The translations under genes and the position numbers were made by a program. From an uncultured Leifsonia sp. (lineage in GTDB: Bacteria > Actinomycetota > Actinomycetes > Actinomycetales > Microbacteriaceae), in the NCBI RefSeq assembly GCF_945957465.1, contig NZ_CAMFLC010000005.1:62001-126000 (forward strand): a DNA stretch of 64,000 nt. Reading direction: 5' to 3'. The notes under the pieces were generated by a model. It was not told the DNA's origin. It made no database searches and was given only the letters and a program-made list of their open reading frames with translations. Below, piece after piece: positions 14,697 through 23,210 of this stretch (positions are counted from its first letter, which is position 1; each line of letters starts with the position of its first letter).

Positions 14697-15878
14697 ATGC
14701 CTCCCGCGTCGGCCTGGAATCCCGGAACCGTGCGCGATGCCGCCGGGGGACTGGCCGCCCTGACGCTGGCGACGTTCCTCGCGGTGACCACCGAGATGCT
14801 GCCGGTCGGGTTGCTGCCCGCCATCGGCGGGAATGTGCGGGTGTCCGACTCCATCGCCGGGTTGCTCGTCACGGTGTATGCCTTCATGGTGGCGGTGCTC
14901 GCGGTGCCGCTCACGCTGTCGACGGCGCGGTTCTCGCGCAAGGGGCTGCTGCTCGCCACCCTCGTCGCCTACACCGTGGGCAATGCGATGGTGGCCGTCG
15001 CGCCGAACTTCGGCGTCCTGGCTGCGGGGCGGGCGTTCGGCGGGATCGCCCACGCCCTCTTCTTCTCGGTGAGCATCGGGTACGCCTCCCGCCTGGTGCG
15101 CACCGAGTTCACCGGCCGCGCACTCGCGTTGGTCACCGCCGGGGCTGCGGCGGGCTTCGTGCTCGGCGTGCCGCTGTCCACCTCACTCGGCACCGCGCTG
15201 GGCTGGCGCGCGGCGTTCGGACTGCTCGCCGGGGTCTGCGCCCTCTCCTGCGTGATCGTCGGGGTGCTGCTGCCGCCGGTGCCGGGAGGCGGGACCGCTC
15301 ACCAGGGGTCGGGGGCCGGAGCCCGGCGCACGCGGCTGGCCATCGTGTCGGGGGCGAACGCCGTCGTGTATCTGGGCCAGTTCACCGTCTACACGTTCGT
15401 CTCGGTGCTGCTGCTGGCGACGGGACTGCCTGCGGCCGCGATCGGTCCGGTGCTGCTCGGGATGGGCGCGGTCGGGCTGATCGGCACCTGGTTCGCCGCT
15501 GCGACACTGGACCGCCGCCCGCGTGCGACCGTGCTCATCCTGCTCTGCACCGTGATCGTCGGCATGGTCGGCGTCGGCGTCGCCTTCCCCGCGCTCGTCG
15601 GAGTGCTGGCGGCCGCCGTGGTGTGGGGCGCCGGCTTCGGGGGAATGGCGTCGGTGTTCCAGACGGCGGCGATCCGCACCAGAGGGGCGACGCCTGAGGT
15701 GATCGGCGCGCTCATCAACTCCACCGCGAACATCGGCATCGGGGCGGGGGCGGCCGTGGGCGCGGCGGTGCTCGCCGGGCCGGGACTCGGCTGGCTCCCG
15801 TTCGCCGGAGCCGCGCTCGTGCTCGCCGGCCTGGTCGTCGTGCTCGCCGCCCGCAACTCCTTCCCGCCCGAACCGTAG
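14697..15878 (+). CDS. MFS transporter (drug/sugar efflux, AraJ-like)
   Basis: A 393-aa protein with about twelve hydrophobic helices. It has the DHA1/AraJ hallmarks: TTEMLPVGLLPAIGGNVRVS in helix 1, the conserved region in loop 2-3 (LTLSTARFSRKGLLL), and the antiporter motif in helix 5 (AAGFVLGVPLSTSLGTALGWR). A cytoplasmic loop at about 198-215 separates the two six-helix halves. It is probably a proton-coupled exporter of small drugs or sugars. The ATG at 14697 is preferred because a TAGCAT -10 element lies seven bases upstream; a longer frame upstream has no support. Confidence 0.85.
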   Translation: MPPASAWNPGTVRDAAGGLAALTLATFLAVTTEMLPVGLLPAIGGNVRVSDSIAGLLVTVYAFMVAVLAVPLTLSTARFSRKGLLLATLVAYTVGNAMVAVAPNFGVLAAGRAFGGIAHALFFSVSIGYASRLVRTEFTGRALALVTAGAAAGFVLGVPLSTSLGTALGWRAAFGLLAGVCALSCVIVGVLLPPVPGGGTAHQGSGAGARRTRLAIVSGANAVVYLGQFTVYTFVSVLLLATGLPAAAIGPVLLGMGAVGLIGTWFAAATLDRRPRATVLILLCTVIVGMVGVGVAFPALVGVLAAAVVWGAGFGGMASVFQTAAIRTRGATPEVIGALINSTANIGIGAGAAVGAAVLAGPGLGWLPFAGAALVLAGLVVVLAARNSFPPEP

Positions 15879-16345
15879 CCGAGCGCCCCCGGGCGCCACC
15901 GAAGGGTCGACGAGGGGCCGACGAGGGGCCGCCGAGGGGCGCCCAAACGCCCCCAAAACTCGGGTTTGGGGGCACCAACGCGCCCCTCGTCCCCCCCTCG
16001 CGTGGCCCGTGCGCCCCTCGTCCACCCTTCGCGTGGCCTCGTGCTCGCCGGCCCGGTCGTCGCGCTAGCACGGACGCTGCATCATCCCACCCGCCGCAAG
16101 CGAGGGGCCGCCGAGGGGCGCCCAAGCGCCCCAAAAACGCGGGTTTGGGGGCACCAACGCGCCCCTCGCGCACCTCTCGCGCGCCCCTCGTGCGCCCCTC
16201 GCGCCCAGCGGGCATGGGCTCGGATGGCTCGCTCCGGCCACGTGGCACTCGTTCCCGACCGCGCCGCAGGCGAGGGGCCGCCGAGGGGCGCCCAAACGCC
16301 CCTAAAGTACGGGTTTAGGGGCACTAAGGCGCCCCTCGGGCGGCG
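15879..16345. repeat. Second array of the palindromic repeat, three copies
   Basis: The 495-bp gap between the convergent MFS and sulfatase genes carries no gene. It holds three copies of a roughly 60-bp palindromic element at about 15931-15990, 16110-16169 and 16280-16339. Each begins GCCGAGGGGCGCCCAA and ends near GCGCCCCTCG, with a central GGGTTT. Copies two and three share an upstream stretch (CGAGGGGCCGCCGAGGGGCG) and lie 170 bp apart. The elements resemble the 3165-3660 array but the core differs (CCAAACGCCCC instead of TTAACGCCCTC), so it is a subfamily. Confidence 0.85.
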
Positions 16346-16373
16346 CGGCGCGTCGCGCGGCGCGCGGGCGGCG

Positions 16374-18014
16374 TCAGGGGCCGTAGGCCGCGAGGAAGCG
16401 GTCGCGGAAGGCGTCCATCCTCCAGACCGGCGCGGTGGAGGTCGGGAGCACGCCGGGCTGCCACTTCCACGAGCCGATCCGGTCGATGACGGTCGGGTCC
16501 TTCGCGATGATGCTGATCGGCACCTCGTGGTTCGCGCCGACGCCGCTGACCACCGTGGCCGGCTGGTGGTCGCCGAGCACGACGACGACGAGGTTCGGGT
16601 CGTCGAACGCGGTCAGGAACGAGAACAGCGCTCCCATGGTGTACTCGACCGACCGGCCGTACAGCTGCTGCACGTGCCGCGGGTCCTGCCAGACCACGCC
16701 GGGCGCGAGTCCCTCGCCCGGCTGCGGGTCGTAGACCGAGCCGTCGCCGATGGCGTCCCAGGGCAGCAGCCGCGGCAGCGGCGTCCACGGGGTGTGCGAC
16801 GACACGAGGTCGATCTCGGCCATGAGCGGCGCGTGCGGCACGCCCAGCTCGTGCTGCTGGAGGTAGGCCCACGTGTACTGGTCGGGCACCCGCGCATAGC
16901 TGAAGCGGGGCCCGCGATACCCGACGTTGGTCGCGTTGAGCTGCTTTCCGAAGTGGTAGAACGAGCTCCCGACCGGCCACGGCTCGGTGTCGGACGGCAC
17001 GTCGCTCAGCGTCTGCCAGCCCGCCTTGCGGAAGGCGTCGCTCAGCGTGAACCGCGTCGTCGACGTCACCTGGTCGTACTTCTGCTGCGAGTCGATCCAG
17101 AGCCCGGTCTGCAGTGTGGAGTGCGCGAGCCAGCTGATCCCGCCGAAGGTCGATGACGTCAGGAAGGCGCTGCGCTCGGAGTAGCCGTGCGCGGCGAGGT
17201 CGGTGTTCCCGCGCCGGAGGACGGCATCCACCCCCGGCGAGAACGACGTGCCCTGCACGGCGACCTGCCCGTAGCTCTCGACGAACACGACGAGCACGTC
17301 CTTGCCCTTCAGGCCGGTGAGGAGGTCGGCCGCGGGCAGCTGCGCGTACGGGTCGCTCGCGGCCGACCGCTCGAAGACGGCCCGGTCGCGGGCGGCGACC
17401 TCCACCTGGCCGACGCTCGCGGTCGCCGCCGAGACCGAGTCCGCCGCGGCTACCGGCTCGCCGGCGACGAGCTGGGCGCCGACGAGTGCCAGCACCAGCC
17501 AGCCGGCCGTCAGCGCCGAGGCGCCGATCAGGCTGGCGCGCCGCCGCAGCGCGAGCACGCGGGCCAGCCGCAGCAGCAAGGCCGCGATCGCGATCGTCGC
17601 CGCAGCGGCCAGGATGGCGACCAGCACCAGCAGCGCCAGCGCGCCGGCCGACCCGGCGGAATCGGTGACGACACCGTAGCCGTCTCCGAGCTCCGACCAT
17701 CCGGACACGACGTCGAACGGACGGCCGACCGTCGCGAGGAAGACCCGGTCGAGCCCGGCGAGGACGGTCGCCGCCACGAGCAGCGCGGCGGCGACGGATG
17801 CCACGGTGCGGCGCGCCCAGCGCCACGGCAGCACGACCAGCACCACGATCACGACAAGGCAGTCGAGCGGGAGGCGGAGGAGCGCGAGCGGAGAACCGGA
17901 GTCGATCAGTCCGGGCGCGACGGCGGCGACGAAGACGGTCACCGCCGACAGGATGGTCACGGTCGCCGACCGGGCGCGCGAGGGTGCGCCCTGTGGGGAG
18001 CTCGTCCGGCGCAT
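16374..18014 (-). CDS. Membrane-anchored sulfatase / LtaS-like phosphoglycerol-transferase-type protein
   Basis: A 546-aa protein. About five hydrophobic helices occupy residues 17-190, and a large extracytoplasmic alkaline-phosphatase-superfamily domain fills about 240-546. Motifs include KDVLVVFVESYG (metal-binding Glu), SSTFGGISWLAHSTLQTGLW (likely Ser/Thr nucleophile region), EIDLVSSHTPWTP and VVVVLGDHQP (metal-binding Asp-His). The topology resembles lipoteichoic acid synthase and OpgB-type phosphoglycerol transferases more than cysteine-type sulfatases, since no C/S-x-P-x-R motif is visible. It is last in a seven-gene operon, and its ATG shares one base with the TGA of the reductase gene. 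Confidence 0.8.
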   Translation of the reverse strand: MRRTSSPQGAPSRARSATVTILSAVTVFVAAVAPGLIDSGSPLALLRLPLDCLVVIVVLVVLPWRWARRTVASVAAALLVAATVLAGLDRVFLATVGRPFDVVSGWSELGDGYGVVTDSAGSAGALALLVLVAILAAAATIAIAALLLRLARVLALRRRASLIGASALTAGWLVLALVGAQLVAGEPVAAADSVSAATASVGQVEVAARDRAVFERSAASDPYAQLPAADLLTGLKGKDVLVVFVESYGQVAVQGTSFSPGVDAVLRRGNTDLAAHGYSERSAFLTSSTFGGISWLAHSTLQTGLWIDSQQKYDQVTSTTRFTLSDAFRKAGWQTLSDVPSDTEPWPVGSSFYHFGKQLNATNVGYRGPRFSYARVPDQYTWAYLQQHELGVPHAPLMAEIDLVSSHTPWTPLPRLLPWDAIGDGSVYDPQPGEGLAPGVVWQDPRHVQQLYGRSVEYTMGALFSFLTAFDDPNLVVVVLGDHQPATVVSGVGANHEVPISIIAKDPTVIDRIGSWKWQPGVLPTSTAPVWRMDAFRDRFLAAYGP

Positions 18015-18796
18015 CAGGTCCGCCCGGCGCCGGGCGGCCACACGTCGACGCGCTCCGAGCGCGCGTAGCGGAGCAGGACGACATCGCCGATCGGTCGGGC
18101 CTCCACCAGTCGTGCCCGGTGGTCGCTCGTCCACGGGAAGTCCGCGTCGCGGACGAATCGCGGGGCGTCGGGGTCGCCGACGAAGAACGGGGCGACCGCG
18201 AGGTGAAGCTCGTCGACGAGGTCGGCGGCGAGGAACTCCGTCAGTGTTGTGCCTCCGCCCTCGACCATCAGCCGACGCACACCGCGCTCGCCGAGATCGG
18301 CGAGGACGGCAGGCATCGTCGGCTCGTCGCCGAGAGCCACGACGGTCGCGAGGGTGCCGAGCCGGCGGCGGAGGGCGTCGGCGACGCCGCGCGGGCAGTA
18401 GACGAGCTTCGTGGTGTCGCCGAGCGTGAAGAACCGGGCGGCAGGGTCGAGGTCGCCCGACAGCGTCACCGTCGCCTTCCACGGCGTGCGGCAGCGGCCC
18501 TCGGCCTCCCGCCGGTCCTGCCGTTCGCTGCTGCGCACCAGGAGGCGCGGATCGTCGCGCCGCACCGTACGCGCCCCGACGAGGATGACGTCGTTCTGAG
18601 CTCGGACCTCGTCCACCCGGTCGAAATCGGCGGCGTTCGACAGGGCGAGCTTGGGGGGCCGGGCGGTGTCGAGGTAGCCGTCGAGGGAGACGCAGCAGCT
18701 GAGGGTGACGTACGGCAGGTCGCTCATGACCGCAGTCTCCTCCGCGAAGGCGGCGCGGGCGACCGGTCCGACCGTCGCGGGAATGGGCGCGCTCAT
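18014..18796 (-). CDS. RibD C-terminal-type pyrimidine/pterin reductase
   Basis: A 260-aa protein of the RibD reductase fold. Motifs: VTLSCCVSLDGYLD, VDEVRAQNDVILVGARTVRRDDP (the substrate loop typical of RibD), and LMVEGGGTTLTEFLAADLVD near the C-terminus. Family members reduce aminopyrimidine ribose intermediates or pterins with NADPH. The start overlaps the stop of the preceding membrane-protein gene (ATGA), which supports MSAPIPATVG as N-terminus over a later internal Met. Placement beside a pterin-synthase homologue suggests the two act on a common heterocycle, but that is inference. Confidence 0.85.
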   Translation of the reverse strand: MSAPIPATVGPVARAAFAEETAVMSDLPYVTLSCCVSLDGYLDTARPPKLALSNAADFDRVDEVRAQNDVILVGARTVRRDDPRLLVRSSERQDRREAEGRCRTPWKATVTLSGDLDPAARFFTLGDTTKLVYCPRGVADALRRRLGTLATVVALGDEPTMPAVLADLGERGVRRLMVEGGGTTLTEFLAADLVDELHLAVAPFFVGDPDAPRFVRDADFPWTSDHRARLVEARPIGDVVLLRYARSERVDVWPPGAGRT

Positions 18797-19827
18797 CGAC
18801 CGCGCCTCCTCCCGACGAGGGGCGCCAGCCACGCGACGGCGGCACCGGGAGCGACGGCCAGGAGGGCGAGCACGCCGTACAGCGTCGCGGCCGAGATGCA
18901 GGCCGCGGCGCCGAAGCCGGCGACCGCGAACGCCCAGCCCGCCGCGCCCTCCCGCTGCCCCCACCCGCCGATGTTGAACGGGACGGCGGCGGCGAGCAGC
19001 ACGACCGTGCCGAGCGCGAGCAGCCGCCCCGGCGGAACGGCGGCCCCGACGGCGGTCGCGGCGACGGCGAAGATCGCGAGGTGGCAGCCGAACACGACGA
19101 TGGAGGCCGCGACGGCGTGGGCGCTCACGGGCAGGGAGCCGAGGCCGGCGCGCAGCTCACGGGCCTCCCTGCGCAGCGCGCGTCGCACCCGCTCGCTGCG
19201 GAGCGCGACGGCGACCCCCGCGGCGACGACCGAGAGCCCGATGCCGATGCACGGGAGCAGGACGCCCTCGAACTCCGCCCCGGCCAGCGCCAGCACGCCG
19301 ATCGTGAGCACGAACTGCACGGCCTGACCCAGGACGCGCTCGATCGCGACGGCCCGGGCGGCCGCGCCGAGCCCGGCTCCTCCGTTCCGGGCCGACGCGC
19401 GGCCGTGGTCGACGACGCGCTGCACATCTCCGATGACCCCGCCGGGGAGCAGGGAGTTGACCAGCTGCGATCGGTAGTACATGCCGACGGCCGTGCGCCA
19501 GCGCAGCGCGGCGCCGAGTCGACGGGCGATCAGGGTCCAGCGCCACGCGGCGGCCGCCGTCGCGACGGCGAAGAGCACGACGGCGGCGATCACGGCGGTG
19601 AGGTCGAGGCTCAGGAGGCCGTGGATGAACGGTTCGGCTCCGACCCGCAGCACGATCGCCACCAGCACCGCCACGCCCACGACCGTCCGCACTGTGATGC
19701 GGAACCCGCGCGTCCTGAGGATCCGGCCTGCGTGTCCGAGCGCCCGTGCGAACGCGGATGCGATCGCGGGCGGGGTGCCCTCGGGCGCCTCCGGATTCCG
19801 GGCCTCTGCAGCCAGTCGGAGACTCAT
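18793..19827 (-). CDS. LPG-synthase-type transmembrane protein (UPF0104/AglD2 family)
   Basis: A 344-aa protein with about eight hydrophobic helices across residues 45-335. Family features are AAWRWTLIARRLG, MYYRSQLVNSLLPGGVIGDV near the centre and PFNIGGWGQREG toward the end. These match the membrane domain of lysylphosphatidylglycerol synthase and related flippase-like UPF0104 proteins. It lacks the soluble aminoacyl-transfer domain, so a lipid-flipping or lipid-channelling role is more likely than lysine transfer. It overlaps both neighbours by four bases (ATGA). Confidence 0.85.
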   Translation of the reverse strand: MSLRLAAEARNPEAPEGTPPAIASAFARALGHAGRILRTRGFRITVRTVVGVAVLVAIVLRVGAEPFIHGLLSLDLTAVIAAVVLFAVATAAAAWRWTLIARRLGAALRWRTAVGMYYRSQLVNSLLPGGVIGDVQRVVDHGRASARNGGAGLGAAARAVAIERVLGQAVQFVLTIGVLALAGAEFEGVLLPCIGIGLSVVAAGVAVALRSERVRRALRREARELRAGLGSLPVSAHAVAASIVVFGCHLAIFAVAATAVGAAVPPGRLLALGTVVLLAAAVPFNIGGWGQREGAAGWAFAVAGFGAAACISAATLYGVLALLAVAPGAAVAWLAPLVGRRRGR

Positions 19828-20666
19828 CGCGGCCACGCCAGCAGATCGAGGTGGTACACGACCGCGGAGAGCTTCCCGCGCTCCTGCTGCGCCCGGCGCA
19901 GCTGCCGGTAGCCCGCCGCTTCGCGACGCAACGCGGGCTCCTGCTCCAGGGCGGCGTCCGTCCAGCCATCGAACCACTCGGCGAGCAGCAGGCGGTCGCG
20001 CGCGTCGAGCCGCCAGGTCGTCAGCGCGGTGCGCACCCGCCACCCCGCCTGGCGGAACAGCCCGAGCACGATCGGTGCGCCGTACCGACCGAGCAGCCGG
20101 CGGCCGGCGACCTCCCTGCGCTGGTGGGCGTTGAACGCCCGGGCGAAGCGGATGTCGCGGGCGTCCCACGGCGTCAGCTCCACGTCGCCGGTGACGCTCA
20201 GCGACAGCAGCACCGGGGCTCGCGCCGACAAGCAGGCCGCCACGATGGCGTGGGCCTCTGCTGCTGTCAGCACGTCCAGCAGTGCGGAGGCCGTGACCAG
20301 GGAGGCGCCGTCGAGAGCGGAGGGGTCCAGTGCGTCGAGCTCGCCGATGCGCGAGCGCAGCTCAACCGGCCGGCCCGACGCGTCGCGCGGGCGCCGGCCC
20401 TCCGACGCGCGGGCGACGAGGGCGGGGTTCCAGTCGTGCAAGACCCAGGTCTGCGGTCCGGGCAGTCGCGGGGCGAGCCAGCGCATCATCGAGCCCGTGC
20501 CGCTGCCGAGGTCGTGCACCACGACCCGACGGCGGTCGCCGGCGTCACCGCGACCGGCACCGAGCAGCCCCGGCACGGCGTCCGCGAGCACGCCGGCGCG
20601 GGCGCGGGCGTCCTCCGGCTCGCGCAGCGACAGCCAGTCGACGCTGACCTCGAGGACTTCGCTCAC
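19824..20666 (-). CDS. Class I SAM-dependent methyltransferase
   Basis: A 280-aa protein starting at a GTG that overlaps the glycosyltransferase stop (GTGA). The SAM-binding motif is VVVHDLGSGTGSMMRWLAPR (about residues 38-57), followed by WVLHDWNPALVARA for motif II and the post-I acidic residue. The C-terminal part has EWFDGWTDAALEQEPALR, a pattern I do not link to a known substrate. The operon context (glycosyltransferase, membrane lipid proteins, pterin-like enzymes) suggests it methylates a glycan or headgroup. Confidence 0.8.
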   Translation of the reverse strand: MSEVLEVSVDWLSLREPEDARARAGVLADAVPGLLGAGRGDAGDRRRVVVHDLGSGTGSMMRWLAPRLPGPQTWVLHDWNPALVARASEGRRPRDASGRPVELRSRIGELDALDPSALDGASLVTASALLDVLTAAEAHAIVAACLSARAPVLLSLSVTGDVELTPWDARDIRFARAFNAHQRREVAGRRLLGRYGAPIVLGLFRQAGWRVRTALTTWRLDARDRLLLAEWFDGWTDAALEQEPALRREAAGYRQLRRAQQERGKLSAVVYHLDLLAWPR

Positions 20667-21712
20667 GATCTCACCGCCTGCGTCTCCCCGGCGTCTTCGA
20701 GCGCCGCGGCGAGCGCGGCCGAGACCAGCGCCGCCGTGGAACGCCACGATCGTCCCGCCTGCCGCGAGTCGCGCGCTGCGGACGTGAGCGCTCGCCGCCG
20801 CACGGGGTCGGCCCACCACTGCTGAAGCACGACGTGCAGCGCCCATACGTCGTCGGGCGGCACGAGCACCGCCGCCTGCGGCACGGCGATCGCCTCGGGG
20901 AGGCCGCCGACCGCGGTCGCGAGCACCGGGACGCCGTGGGCGAGCGCCTCCGCCACCGCCATGCCGTAGCTCTCCGTCCGGGAGGGCAGGACCATCAGGT
21001 CGGCTTCGGCGTACGCCGCCTCCAGGTCGCGGCCCGTCAGCACGCCGGGGAACCGGATCCTGTCGCTCAGCCCGACCGTGTCGACCTGCGTCTTCAGGGC
21101 GTCAGCGAAGTCCGGGTCGACACGGGGCGACCCGACGATCGTGCACGTCCAGTCGTCCCGGTCGGCGAAGCCGATCAGGGCGCGCACGAGGAGGTCCTGC
21201 CCCTTGTGCGGCGCGATCGCCGCGACGCACAGCAGCCGGCCTCCCGACGGGGAGGCCTCCGTCGCCGGCGCGGGGTCGACGCCGGGGTGGGCGACGGCGA
21301 TGCGCTGCGGGCGGGCGGCGTCCTGCGCGAGCAGCTCCGACCGCGTCCAGTCGCTGGTCGTGATGATGCGGCGTGCGCCGCGCAGCGCCGTCAGCCCCGC
21401 GTCGCCGATCGCACCGGCGACCATGTGCACGAGGACGACGAGACGGAGGCGTTTGGCGTGAGCGATCAGCGCCTCGGGTTCGCGCGTCGCCAGCAGGCCG
21501 TCGACGAGCGTCAGCGCGCCATCGGGCAGCTGCGCGAGTGCGCGGGCGGTCCACCCGTCGCCGCGATCGGTGACGGGCACCGAGCGCACCTCCCAGCCGT
21601 CGGCCCGCAGGCCGTCGCGCAGCCGACGGTCGTAGACGTTGCCGCCGCTGACCCGCGCCGCGTCGTCGATCGCGTCGGGCACCACGAAGGACACCGTCCG
21701 CGGCTCGTTCAC
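20663..21712 (-). CDS. Glycosyltransferase family 4
   Basis: A 349-aa GT-B-fold glycosyltransferase. The N-terminal half begins VNEPRTVSFVVPDAIDDAAR with the acceptor-side GGNVYDRRL. The C-terminal donor half has LLCVAAIAPHKGQDLLVRAL and the E-x7-E region ESYGMAVAEALAHGVPVLA. I chose GTG at 21712 (GAGGA about ten bases upstream); an in-frame ATG at 21742 would overlap the preceding gene by 17 bp and is the alternative. It probably transfers a sugar to a lipid or small acceptor made by the operon. Confidence 0.8.
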   Translation of the reverse strand: MNEPRTVSFVVPDAIDDAARVSGGNVYDRRLRDGLRADGWEVRSVPVTDRGDGWTARALAQLPDGALTLVDGLLATREPEALIAHAKRLRLVVLVHMVAGAIGDAGLTALRGARRIITTSDWTRSELLAQDAARPQRIAVAHPGVDPAPATEASPSGGRLLCVAAIAPHKGQDLLVRALIGFADRDDWTCTIVGSPRVDPDFADALKTQVDTVGLSDRIRFPGVLTGRDLEAAYAEADLMVLPSRTESYGMAVAEALAHGVPVLATAVGGLPEAIAVPQAAVLVPPDDVWALHVVLQQWWADPVRRRALTSAARDSRQAGRSWRSTAALVSAALAAALEDAGETQAVRS

Positions 21713-21725
21713 GGCGACACCGTCC

Positions 21726-22124
21726 TCACAGCGACCGCTCATAGCTCGCCCACGCGATGTGCGACTCGTGCAGTGTCACCGAGACGGAGGTCAGCCCGGT
21801 CGCCCTGCCGAGCTCGCCCGCGGCGGCGCGTTCCGCCAGGCGATCCGCGATCACGCGGCAGAGCACCTCGGTCGTCGTGTTGGTGCCGGCGAACTCCGGG
21901 TCGTCGTCGAGGTTGCGGTAGGTCAGAGCTCCGGTGATCTCGGCGAGCGCCGCAGTCGCCCGCCCGATGTCGACGACGACGCCGTCGGCGTCCAGCTCGT
22001 CGGCACCGAAGCTCGCGTCCACGACGAAGGTCGCGCCGTGGAGGCGCTGGGCCGGCCCGAAGACCTCTCCGGTGAAGCTGTGCGCCACCATCAGGTGATC
22101 GCGCACGGTGACCGTGAACGGCAT
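21726..22124 (-). CDS. 6-pyruvoyl-tetrahydropterin synthase/QueD-like protein, atypical
   Basis: A 132-aa tunnelling-fold protein. His15 (VAHSF) and His29 (LHG) match two zinc ligands of the PTPS/QueD family. The usual HGH motif reads HGAT here, so the third histidine is Ala31, and no catalytic Cys precedes it. TLHES near the C-terminus matches the conserved pterin-binding Glu region. The protein therefore probably binds a pterin-like or deazapurine-like ligand but may not perform the standard reaction. Its ATG shares one base with the stop of the upstream dehydrogenase gene. Confidence 0.8.
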   Translation of the reverse strand: MPFTVTVRDHLMVAHSFTGEVFGPAQRLHGATFVVDASFGADELDADGVVVDIGRATAALAEITGALTYRNLDDDPEFAGTNTTTEVLCRVIADRLAERAAAGELGRATGLTSVSVTLHESHIAWASYERSL

Positions 22125-23101
22125 CAGGCATCCCTCCAGTCGATCGTGTGGCAGAGTTCGGCACCCGGGTCGGAGGCGAGCCGGGAGAGCACGTCGGGCA
22201 GGTCGCGCCACGACGACTCGCCGGTCAGCAGCCGGTCGAAGGCCGCGTCGCCCAGCAGGTCGAGGGCGAGCGCGAGGCGGTCGGTGGTGCTGCGGCGGTC
22301 GCGGCGCGCGGGCGGCACCGCCCCCACCTGGCTGGAGCGGATGGTGAGCCGGCGGGAGTGGAAGTCCTCGCCCAGCGGAAGGCTCACGGCACGATCGCCG
22401 TACCAGCTCGCCTCCACGATCACGCCCTCGGTCACGGCCGTCTCGAGCGCGAGCCGCAGCCCGGCCTCCGACCCGCTCGTGTTGACGACGAGGTCCTGGC
22501 CGTGCGGGGCGTCGTCCGGCACCCGGAAGTCGACGCCGAGGGTGTCGGCGATCGATCGGCGCGCCGGGTCCACATCGACCAGCGTCACCTCGGTGCCCGG
22601 GACGCCGCGTGCGAGCCGGGCGAGACAGCACCCGACCATACCCGCCCCCACGACGGTGATACGGTCCCCGACGAGCGGGCCCGCATCCCACAGGATGTTC
22701 ACCGCGGTCTCGACGGCGCCGGCGAGCACGGCGCGTCGCGCAGGGACCCCGTTCGGCACCGGCACGACGGCGGAGGCGGGGACGACGTACGCCGACTGGT
22801 GCGGATACAGGGCGAACACCGTGCGGCCCGCGAGCTCGGGAGGCCCCTGCTCGACCGTGCCGACGTTGAGGTAGCCGTATTTGACCGGCCCGGGAAAGTC
22901 GCCCTCCTGGAACGGCGCCCGCATCCGTTCGCGCTGGCTCGCGGGAACGCGGCCTCCGAACACCGTCGACTCGGTGCCGCGGCTGACCCCCGTGAACAGC
23001 GTGCGCACGCGCACCTCGCCGTCGGCGGCGTCGGGAACGGGCTGACGCCGCAGGGCGCCGACCTCGGGTTCCTCGACCCAGAACGCGGTGGCTTCGAGCA
23101 C
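22124..23101 (-). CDS. MDR-type (zinc-alcohol-dehydrogenase-like) oxidoreductase without zinc ligands
   Basis: A 325-aa medium-chain dehydrogenase. The nucleotide-binding motif is [16 protein letters not shown]. The normal catalytic-zinc position reads TGVSRGTES where active enzymes have Cys, and the structural-zinc Cys cluster is absent, so it is a zinc-independent member. The start is GTG with GAGGGG seven bases upstream ([15 protein letters not shown]). It is the first gene of the seven-gene operon and is divergent from the CDP-alcohol phosphotransferase gene. Confidence 0.8.
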   Translation of the reverse strand: MLEATAFWVEEPEVGALRRQPVPDAADGEVRVRTLFTGVSRGTESTVFGGRVPASQRERMRAPFQEGDFPGPVKYGYLNVGTVEQGPPELAGRTVFALYPHQSAYVVPASAVVPVPNGVPARRAVLAGAVETAVNILWDAGPLVGDRITVVGAGMVGCCLARLARGVPGTEVTLVDVDPARRSIADTLGVDFRVPDDAPHGQDLVVNTSGSEAGLRLALETAVTEGVIVEASWYGDRAVSLPLGEDFHSRRLTIRSSQVGAVPPARRDRRSTTDRLALALDLLGDAAFDRLLTGESSWRDLPDVLSRLASDPGAELCHTIDWRDA

Positions 23102-23210
23102 GTCATCACCCCTCTCTGAACCATCCGTCCACGTGCAGCGTGTAAACACAAGGCCGCTCAACACAAGGGTTGACAGTGCGGTGGCGTTACAGACGAGACA
23201 CGAGGCTCAC
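23102..23210. promoter_or_regulatory. Divergent promoter region of the pterin/lipid cluster
   Basis: This 109-bp region separates the operon from the divergent phosphotransferase gene. It contains a direct repeat, AAACACAAGG and AACACAAGGG, about 16 bp apart (about 23143-23170), followed by TTGACA (23170-23175), a -35 candidate for the rightward gene. Its local base composition is more AT-rich than its surroundings. The repeat spacing of about 1.5 helical turns is compatible with a regulator site. Confidence 0.4.
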
